From positions 1,531-19,161 of the forward strand of contig JAQUQK010000010.1 of the NCBI GenBank assembly GCA_028716125.1: a stretch of DNA of 17,631 nucleotides, written 5' to 3'. The translations under genes were made by a program, and so were the position numbers. Below the pieces are notes generated by a model. It had not been told where the DNA came from, searched no databases, and saw only the letters and a list, made by a program, of their open reading frames with translations. Shown piece by piece: positions 12,664-17,631 of this stretch. Each line of letters begins with the position of its first letter. The first letter of the stretch is position 1. The DNA comes from Thermoplasmatota archaeon. GTDB lineage: Archaea; Thermoplasmatota; JAQUQK01.

Positions 12664-13692
12664 ATGAAAATCGGTGTTCTTACTGGAGGAGGCGACTGCC
12701 CTGGGCTTAATGCAGTTATACGCGGGGCTTTTTTCAATGCAAAGAAGCACGGCCATAAGCTTATCGGGATAAAGAACGGCTGGGCAGGATTAATGGAGGC
12801 GAATGGCGCACCTTTGAAAATAGAGGACGTCCAGCACATAATCACGAAGGGCGGAACGATAATCGGGACTTCGCGCACCAATCCGTTCAAGACTCCGGAT
12901 GGCCCAAAAAAGGTGCAGGAAAACATGAAGAAAATGGGCCTTGACGCGCTTATCGCAATTGGCGGAGACGATACTCTTGGCGTTGCAAACAAGCTTGCAA
13001 AACTTGGCGTCCACGTCGTAGGCGTCCCAAAAACAATTGACAACGATCTTTGCTGCACGGAATTTACATTCGGATTTGATACTGCGGTCAATACTGCTAC
13101 CGAAGCGATAGACCGAGTGAGAGATACCGCGGAGTCGCACAATCGTAACATGGTAGTAGAAGTTATGGGAAGGCACGCGGGCTGGATTGCAGCATATGCA
13201 GGAATCGCAGGCGCTGCTGATTACATAACAGTTCCTGAAGAGCCATTTGACGTTGAAGATATCTGCAGAGCAATCCGCGAGCAGAGAAAGCGCGGGAAGA
13301 ATTACAGCATAATCGTAGTTTCCGAAGGCTCTCTTCCAAAAGAAGGCACGATGAAGGTCGAGGATGGCAAGGAAGTCGATGCCTTCGGCCACGTTCATCT
13401 GGGTGGAATCGGCAATGCGATTGCGCAGGAGATCGAGAAACGCACTGGAATCCAGACAAGGTGCGACATTCTCGGATACATCCAGCGCGGCGGCGTCCCT
13501 TCGGCGTTTGACAGGGTTCTTTCGACGCGCTTTGGCATAAAGGCCGTTGAACTGGTGCGCGATGGCGCTTGGGGCAAGATGGTTGCGCTTCAGGCAAACA
13601 AGATCGTCGCGGTTCCCCTTGAGGATGCAGTCGGCAAGCTGAAACTCCTGGATATGGAAACTTACAATGCGTCAAAAGTCTTTTTCGGTTAA
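12664..13692 (+). CDS. pfp: 6-phosphofructokinase, PPi-type signature
   Basis: This 342-aa PfkA-superfamily enzyme phosphorylates fructose 6-phosphate. GVLTGGGDCPGLNA (4-17) opens the donor site. The key donor residues are Asp103 in IGGDDTLG and Lys123 in VPKTIDND. ATP enzymes have Gly at both places (GGDGS, PGTIDND), whereas Asp plus Lys is the recognised mark of PPi-dependent enzymes and the group III lineage. Catalytic Asp126 and Asp128, substrate-site MGRHAGW (168-174), EGS at 221-223 and GYIQRGG (271-277) are intact. With PPi the reaction is reversible and can serve glycolysis or gluconeogenesis. AGGAGG (12652-12657) is 6 bases before ATG 12664, and the gene begins 11 bases after fba ends, so they form one operon. 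Donor choice rests on two residues and needs enzymology. Confidence 0.93.
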   Translation: MKIGVLTGGGDCPGLNAVIRGAFFNAKKHGHKLIGIKNGWAGLMEANGAPLKIEDVQHIITKGGTIIGTSRTNPFKTPDGPKKVQENMKKMGLDALIAIGGDDTLGVANKLAKLGVHVVGVPKTIDNDLCCTEFTFGFDTAVNTATEAIDRVRDTAESHNRNMVVEVMGRHAGWIAAYAGIAGAADYITVPEEPFDVEDICRAIREQRKRGKNYSIIVVSEGSLPKEGTMKVEDGKEVDAFGHVHLGGIGNAIAQEIEKRTGIQTRCDILGYIQRGGVPSAFDRVLSTRFGIKAVELVRDGAWGKMVALQANKIVAVPLEDAVGKLKLLDMETYNASKVFFG

Positions 13693-13729
13693 CTCTTTAT
13701 CTCCAGAAAACAATTAGGGATTGATTTAA

Positions 13730-13942
13730 ATGAAACACGCAGCGCAAACATCTGAAAAATGCTCGGTGGCTGGTTGCAAGAACGAAGCGGAACACTCGGT
13801 TCCCAGCGAAAAGGCGACGGGAGCGCTCAAGGACGTGAAAATCGAGGGCGACGGGCGCAAGGTCTCTCTTTGCAGGGAGCACTATAAATCATACAAGAAG
13901 GCGACAAAAACAGACCGGACGGTTGAGCGCGCCTACTGGTGA
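13730..13942 (+). CDS. Small Cys/His putative zinc-binding protein, 70 aa
   Basis: The protein has C-x4-C near the N-terminus (Cys11, Cys16 in CSVAGC) and C-x2-H (Cys48, His51 in LCREHYKSYKK), with His22 as a further possible ligand. This is a spacing that could hold one zinc ion in a ribbon-like fold. The rest is charged, with a strongly basic stretch YKSYKKATKTDRTVERAYW at the end, which would suit binding to nucleic acid or ribosome. No family name is recognised. The ATG at 13730 lies 37 bases after the phosphofructokinase, with a modest AGGG upstream. The TGA stop is part of the GGTGA ribosome site of the TatD-like gene, so those two are translated together. Confidence 0.72.
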   Translation: MKHAAQTSEKCSVAGCKNEAEHSVPSEKATGALKDVKIEGDGRKVSLCREHYKSYKKATKTDRTVERAYW

Positions 13943-13945
13943 AAA

Positions 13946-14779
13946 ATGTTCCTTTTCGACAATCACATACATCTTCAGCCAAGCGGCCGGTGCGTCGATG
14001 CAATAAATGATTTTGAGAAATTCGGCGGAACCCACATAATGCTCTGCCATACTCCTTACTACGAATTTACTGGCGCTGCGCCCGGCGACTACGAATCCGA
14101 TTACAGTCTTACGCTACAAATTGCGGAAAAAGTGCGAAAGGAAACAAATGTCAATGTATTTGTCTGTATCGGCCCATATCCAGGCGACATAACTTTTCTC
14201 ATGAAATCCATGACGCTTGCGCAGGCGAAAGAAAAAATGATGAAAGGGATGGAGCTTGCCGCGAAGCTCGTGCGCGAAGGGAAGGCAACCGCGCTTGGAG
14301 AAATCGGGCGCCCGCATTACCCGGTCGAGCCCGAAGTTTGGGAAGCGTCAAATGATATTTTGCGCTATGGATTTAAGCTTGCAAAAGATGCGAACTGCGC
14401 AGCCGTCGTTCACAGCGAATCCGCAACGTGGCAGACATTTTCAGAACTTGCTAAAATGGCCGATGATACCGGGCTTCCAAGATGGCGCGTTGTGAAACAC
14501 TATTGCCCGCCGGTTGTTGATGAAAAGGAAAACCACGGCATTTTCCCTTCGGTCCTTGCAGGGCGCGACAATATAAAATCCATGCTCAAAACTAGTACAC
14601 GCTTCCTTCTGGAAACGGACTACATGGACTGGCTTCAAAGGCCGGACGCAGTCATGGCCCCGCAGACCGTGCCGCGCAACATGAAGCGCCTCCTTGCCGC
14701 TGGCGCGATAACAGAGGAGCAGATTTTCAAAATCAACCAGGAAAATCCGGAGAAAGTTTACGGAATTGAAATCAGATGA
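13946..14779 (+). CDS. TatD-related metal-dependent hydrolase (amidohydrolase superfamily)
   Basis: This 277-aa TIM-barrel hydrolase carries the full metal-site set: H-x-H in DNHIHL (His7, His9) after the first strand, Glu119 in ALGEIGRPH, His156 in AAVVHSES, His185 in VVKHYCPP and Asp225 in LLETDYMD. This is the order seen in TatD DNases and in the archaeal predicted hydrolases related to them (COG1831-like group, urease superfamily). The last helices, TVPRNMKRLLAAGAITEEQIFKINQENPEKVYGI, match the usual TatD ending with NP. Substrate is unknown; TatD relatives act on DNA ends or small esters. GGTGA (13938-13942) lies 3 bases before the ATG. Its stop overlaps an ATG of the glycosyltransferase frame (ATGA, 14776-14779). 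Confidence 0.88.
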   Translation: MFLFDNHIHLQPSGRCVDAINDFEKFGGTHIMLCHTPYYEFTGAAPGDYESDYSLTLQIAEKVRKETNVNVFVCIGPYPGDITFLMKSMTLAQAKEKMMKGMELAAKLVREGKATALGEIGRPHYPVEPEVWEASNDILRYGFKLAKDANCAAVVHSESATWQTFSELAKMADDTGLPRWRVVKHYCPPVVDEKENHGIFPSVLAGRDNIKSMLKTSTRFLLETDYMDWLQRPDAVMAPQTVPRNMKRLLAAGAITEEQIFKINQENPEKVYGIEIR

Positions 14780-14787
14780 GGCGCTGG

Positions 14788-15711
14788 ATGGTCAAGCTTT
14801 CAATCGTTGTTCCCACTCTAAATGAAGGGCATTATCTTCCGATACTTCTGGATTCAATAAAATCCCAGACATACAAAGATTACGAAGTAATCGTCTCGGA
14901 TGCAGGCTCCAAGGACGGCACGGTTGCAACAGCAACAAAGTACGGCTGTGTCGTGGTGATTGACAAAAAGAAAGGGCCGGGCTATGGAAGAAACAGGGGC
15001 GCGGAGCTTGCGAGCGGCAAGTACATGCTTTTCCTCGATTCGGACGTATTTTTCCCGTCGCGCCACTTCCTGGAGAGATTCATGGAAATAGTGGAGCGCA
15101 GGCGAATCCGCCTAGGCTCATGTCTTATAGAGCCGTATCCCGCAAGGCTAATTGACCGTTTCATGAGCCCAATAACGAATACGCTGATTTTCACAAGCGC
15201 GGGAATTGCGCCGTTCGCAATGGGATTTTTCATTTTCGTTTCCAGCGCAGTCCACAAAAAGATCGGCGGGTTCGACGAAACGATACTTGTGGGCGAAGAC
15301 CAGAACTATGTCAGGCGCGCCTCAAAATACGCAAGATTCAAGGCTGTGCCCAGCATGAAAATCTGCTATTCGACGCGCAGGCTGGAAAAAGAGGGAAGGC
15401 TTACCTATTATCCAAAATGCCTGTTGATGTCCATCTACCAGACCATTGTCGGCGAGATAGACAAGCCGATTTTCGAATACGAATTCGGCAGTTTCCGCCC
15501 GCCAAAAGCAACCTATGACGAGATAATGCGCGAGATAGGCGAGAAAAAGTATGTCGACGGCGCAATACTTAGAAAGATATTGGAGCAGTTCAAGTCTAAC
15601 GGGAACGGCAGGCGCAATAAAAGAAAAAGAAAAGCCAAATCAGTTTTCGGCAAAAGAAAAGTAAAGAAGCCCAAAAACAAATCCAGAAAATCAAAGAGAA
15701 AAATTAAGTGA
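14788..15711 (+). CDS. Family 2 glycosyltransferase with a polybasic C-terminal tail
   Basis: The N-terminal GT-A domain starts LSIVVPTLNEGHYLP (4-18), followed by VIVSDAGSKDGT (35-45), GRNRGAELASGKY (67-79) and the nucleotide-sugar/metal motif LDSD (83-86). GGFDET (160-165) and VGEDQNYVRRA (168-178) hold the probable catalytic acid. A hydrophobic stretch around 133-153 may touch the membrane. Family members transfer sugars from nucleotide or dolichol donors to lipids, glycans or proteins. From residue 272 to 307 the tail is more than half Lys/Arg, ending KSRKSKRKIK, which is unusual for GT2. The ATG at 14788 follows GAGG (14778-14781) with 6 bases; an ATG at 14776, overlapping the upstream stop, would add MRRW. 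It is the last gene of the cluster and overlaps convergent purP by 8 bases. Confidence 0.9.
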   Translation: MVKLSIVVPTLNEGHYLPILLDSIKSQTYKDYEVIVSDAGSKDGTVATATKYGCVVVIDKKKGPGYGRNRGAELASGKYMLFLDSDVFFPSRHFLERFMEIVERRRIRLGSCLIEPYPARLIDRFMSPITNTLIFTSAGIAPFAMGFFIFVSSAVHKKIGGFDETILVGEDQNYVRRASKYARFKAVPSMKICYSTRRLEKEGRLTYYPKCLLMSIYQTIVGEIDKPIFEYEFGSFRPPKATYDEIMREIGEKKYVDGAILRKILEQFKSNGNGRRNKRKRKAKSVFGKRKVKKPKNKSRKSKRKIK

Positions 15712-16774
15712 TTATTTCGCCGAGTTTCTTTTGTTTAGCGGCGCTCTTGATTTCCTGCGCTATGCGCTGGCCTGTTGAAAGCCCCGGCTGGACGAGGTCT
15801 GCATAAGGCGAGCCGGAAATGTAAAGGTTTGTTCCTGCCACTATGCGCGTTGAAATCTCAAAGACCTTGAATTCCAGCTTGTCTGTAACAACGCATTCCA
15901 GGCAGAAAGGCCCGACCATGCCGCCAAAGAGTTCTATTGACTTCTCGACCGTGCGCTCGCCCATTTCCATTACCTTTGGAAGCAGCGATTCGCGAAGAAC
16001 CATCGGGCCGTTGCCAGTGACTACGAAAGTGGGTTTTATGCCTATGTTCTCAAGTTCCTCTATTGAGCCAAGGCGATGGGCTTCGTCTATGTTCGCCTCG
16101 TCACGCCTGTCTATCCCAAGCATCTGGAGTGCGCCTTTGGACAGCTTGTAGCCGTTCTTCTGTATCGGCGAATAGAAGTAGTGGACGTAGTAGCGCGTGC
16201 CAAGCACGAATTCCTGGATGGTGTATTTCTGGTCGCGGTCTAGATGCTTCTCGAAATCCTCATTGTTCTTTGCAATGAAGAAGCCCCTTCCGCCTTTTGC
16301 GCCGTGATATTTTACGATGACGGGGCGGTCAATTTTTCTCGGGTCCTTTATCTCAGTGGGCATCGAAAGGCCTGCGCCCTCAAGCCAGATGCGCGACTTT
16401 GCGCGGTCGGATTCCCAGCCAAGCACGTTGCGGTTGCCGTATGTCGGCAGTTCGATATTCGCGAAATTGTCGGCGCCTAGGTACTCCACAAAAGAGCCAT
16501 GCGGAATGATTACTGCGTTCTTTTCGGCCAGTTCCTTCGTGCACTTCGGTATGTCCTTGTAGCTGTCCACAACGAAAAACTCGTCGGGCTTGCCCAGCGG
16601 GAACGCATCGTAAAACTTTGGCGGCTTGCCAACGGCAATTCCAATCGTCTTGATGCCTTCGCGGCGCGCGCCGTTAAAAATCTGCAAGCTTGAATGCGAG
16701 CAAACCGTCGCAATGCGCAAATTCTTTTTGTCGTAAGAATTCAGAATCTCGGAGATTCGTTTCGACTCTACCAT
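15704..16774 (-). CDS. purP: Formate-dependent AICAR ligase PurP (archaeal purine synthesis)
   Basis: PurP makes FAICAR from AICAR, formate and ATP, the ninth step of IMP synthesis in many archaea, replacing the folate-dependent PurH domain. The 356-aa product fits the family. It begins with the N-terminal nucleotide-binding region (LRIATVCSHSSLQIFNGAR, 19-37), then IIPHGSFVEYLG (89-100) with a conserved His, an ATP-grasp region with VKYHGAKGGRGFFIAK (154-169), IQEFVLGTRYYVHYFYSP (186-203), and the metal/substrate end FEISTRIVAGTN (305-316). ATG 16774 is preferred to an upstream ATG at 16846, since a TATA-like TAAATTTAAA (16800-16791) lies between them. It is divergent from scpA and converges on the glycosyltransferase. 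Distant PurP paralogues of unknown role exist in archaea, but the motifs look complete. Confidence 0.94.
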   Translation of the reverse strand: MVESKRISEILNSYDKKNLRIATVCSHSSLQIFNGARREGIKTIGIAVGKPPKFYDAFPLGKPDEFFVVDSYKDIPKCTKELAEKNAVIIPHGSFVEYLGADNFANIELPTYGNRNVLGWESDRAKSRIWLEGAGLSMPTEIKDPRKIDRPVIVKYHGAKGGRGFFIAKNNEDFEKHLDRDQKYTIQEFVLGTRYYVHYFYSPIQKNGYKLSKGALQMLGIDRRDEANIDEAHRLGSIEELENIGIKPTFVVTGNGPMVLRESLLPKVMEMGERTVEKSIELFGGMVGPFCLECVVTDKLEFKVFEISTRIVAGTNLYISGSPYADLVQPGLSTGQRIAQEIKSAAKQKKLGEIIT

Positions 16775-16790
16775 ACCGTGGCATCGGAGA

Positions 16791-16800
16791 TTTAAATTTA
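16791..16800 (-). promoter_or_regulatory. TATA box for purP
   Basis: On the minus strand TAAATTTAAA is centred about 22 bases before ATG 16774, so the transcript would start at or beside the ATG, giving a leaderless message. No ribosome-binding site is visible upstream of the ATG, in agreement. Confidence 0.5.
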
Positions 16801-16811
16801 AGCGTTGCTTA

Positions 16812-16832
16812 GCGCCAGCCGCCCTACGGCGC
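16812..16832. repeat. GC-rich inverted repeat between purP and scpA
   Basis: GCGCC (16812-16816) pairs with GGCGC (16828-16832), with a nested GCCG/CGGC pairing inside. It lies upstream of both divergent promoters and is otherwise unexplained; it could be a regulator site or chance. Confidence 0.3.
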
Positions 16833-16848
16833 AAAATTGCAAACATTC

Positions 16849-16856
16849 ATAATATA
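16849..16856 (+). promoter_or_regulatory. Probable TATA box for scpA
   Basis: ATAATATA is centred about 39 bases before ATG 16892, predicting a leader of about 13 bases that contains GGGG (16881-16884). Confidence is limited because the whole spacer is AT-rich. Confidence 0.4.
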
Positions 16857-16891
16857 GGAACGCATTATACTACTGGGATAGGGGAAATAGG

Positions 16892-17631
16892 ATGCAGGAT
16901 GACGTACTTGGTCATCTGTTGTTCCACAAGGCGCTTTCGGGCGACAATGGGGATCCGGAGCGCATCAACAGATACATCGATTTGGTGAAAAACCACACAT
17001 TCGACAGCAATTCCATAAAGGACCCGTTCGACAGGTCAATAATTATACTTCTTGAGCTTGCAGGCGACCAGCACATAAACCCGTGGGACGTAGACCTCGT
17101 CAAGTTTTCAGTATTGTATCTCAAGCGCGCCAATGAGCAGCACATAGACCTCGTAGTTGCAGGGCGCATAATCCTTATGGCGTGGACCGTTCTTCGCATC
17201 CAGAGCGAGGAATTGATGGCAAGCATCACCGCGCCAGTGGAAGAGGCGCCCGAAGCCGCCCCAGACTGGACCGAGATAAGCTCGTGGGACGATGCGGCGA
17301 CGGAATACACTGCAAGGGTCGTTGGCGGAACTGTTCCAATTGACGAAAAGGTCAGAAGGAAAGGAGACCGCAAGGTCACCCTCATGGAACTTATACAGGC
17401 TTTCGAAGAGGCAAAGAATGAGGTTCTTCTCCGCGAGCAGTTTGAATTAGACAGGATTAAGCAGGTAAAGCTCACAAAAGAGCAGCTTCGCGAGCGCATT
17501 TCAAATCGTATGGACAAGGAGGACGTCGAGGAAGGGATTGGCGTTGTCTGGGAGCGCATAAACCAGTTCAACGGACACCCCATACCTTTGGCAGACCTCT
17601 GCGACACCACCAACCGCGAGGATTTAGTGCG
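16892..17631 (+). CDS. scpA: Segregation and condensation protein A (ScpA), 5' part
   Basis: ScpA is the kleisin that bridges the two heads of SMC in chromosome condensation and segregation. The frame starts at ATG 16892 and stays open for 246 codons to the window edge, so the C-terminal winged helix may be incomplete. The N-terminal kleisin helix bundle is clear: DPFDRSIIILLELAGDQHI (44-62), NPWDVDLVKFSVLYL (63-77) and DLVVAGRIILMAWTVLRIQSE (86-106). A negatively charged, Pro/Ala-rich linker follows (115-135), then a charged segment KVRRKGDRKVTLMELIQAFEEAKNE leading to the C-terminal part. It is divergent from purP with a 117-base spacer. No smc or scpB is visible; they may lie beyond the edge. 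Long antisense frames exist here but lack family features. Confidence 0.92.
   Translation, partial: MQDDVLGHLLFHKALSGDNGDPERINRYIDLVKNHTFDSNSIKDPFDRSIIILLELAGDQHINPWDVDLVKFSVLYLKRANEQHIDLVVAGRIILMAWTVLRIQSEELMASITAPVEEAPEAAPDWTEISSWDDAATEYTARVVGGTVPIDEKVRRKGDRKVTLMELIQAFEEAKNEVLLREQFELDRIKQVKLTKEQLRERISNRMDKEDVEEGIGVVWERINQFNGHPIPLADLCDTTNREDLV

Noticed and set aside
16775..16846. Upstream ATG of purP
   Set aside because: The added residues are Arg/Ala-rich without similarity and the segment contains the probable TATA box.
16912..17613. 233-codon open frame on the minus strand
   Set aside because: It is Ser/Arg-rich shadow sequence opposite scpA, which has clear kleisin motifs.
1..17631. 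CRISPR array, defence island, phage or transposon
   Set aside because: No spaced direct repeats, transposase, integrase, nuclease cluster or terminal inverted repeats were found on reading both strands.

Overview
The window is archaeal chromosome with about half-GC, tightly packed genes. Several features point to Archaea: PurP (the archaeal formate-dependent purine enzyme), a DUF2240 protein, an archaeal-type ScpA, an intron-containing tRNA-Thr with the intron at the canonical 37/38 site, TATA-box promoters with very short leaders, GGTGA-type Shine-Dalgarno sites, and a binding protein ending in a PGF-CTERM-like anchor. The glycolytic genes are bacterial-looking (class II aldolase plus a PPi-type phosphofructokinase), which suggests an archaeon with much horizontally acquired metabolism, possibly a DPANN lineage or a deep euryarchaeon. 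I cannot fix the lineage from this sequence alone.

Layout. 1-802 (+): the end of a HisA-like TIM-barrel protein and a DUF2240 protein. 806-1599 (-): pdxT, with an intron-bearing tRNA-Thr(TGT) upstream of it. 1747-2001 (+): a stand-alone Lrp/AsnC effector domain. 2027-3531 (-): a SufS/Csd-like cysteine desulfurase followed by a 72-aa helix-turn-helix-like protein. 3680-4810 (+): an unknown 142-aa protein, a universal stress protein and a two-helix membrane protein. 4811-11638 (-): a complete five-gene peptide/oligosaccharide-type ABC importer in the order binding protein, permease B, permease C, ATPase D, ATPase F. 11789-13692 (+): class II fructose-bisphosphate aldolase and PPi-type phosphofructokinase. 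13730-15711 (+): a small Cys/His zinc-binding-like protein, a TatD-related metal hydrolase and a family 2 glycosyltransferase with a polybasic tail. 15704-16774 (-): purP. 16892-17631 (+): scpA, running off the window.

The importer is the most distinctive part. Its 745-residue binding protein carries the usual family 5 landmarks in rotated order, as if circularly permuted. Its C permease holds an extra domain of about 200 residues, predicted to be extracytoplasmic, that contains all five N-glycosylation sequons of that protein. The binding protein appears to be anchored by a PGF-CTERM tail. A TATA box and a 14-bp near-palindrome lie just upstream of the operon, and a T-rich stretch separates the binding-protein gene from the permeases, which could set their expression ratio. 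The operon is divergent from the aldolase/phosphofructokinase pair, so uptake and sugar-phosphate metabolism share one intergenic control region.

No stretch longer than 300 bases lacks a gene. I saw no CRISPR array, insertion sequence, integrase, phage gene or rRNA. The convergent gene pairs are separated by 3 bases (802/806), 25 bases (2001/2027) and 0 bases (4810/4811), or overlap by 8 bases (15704-15711).
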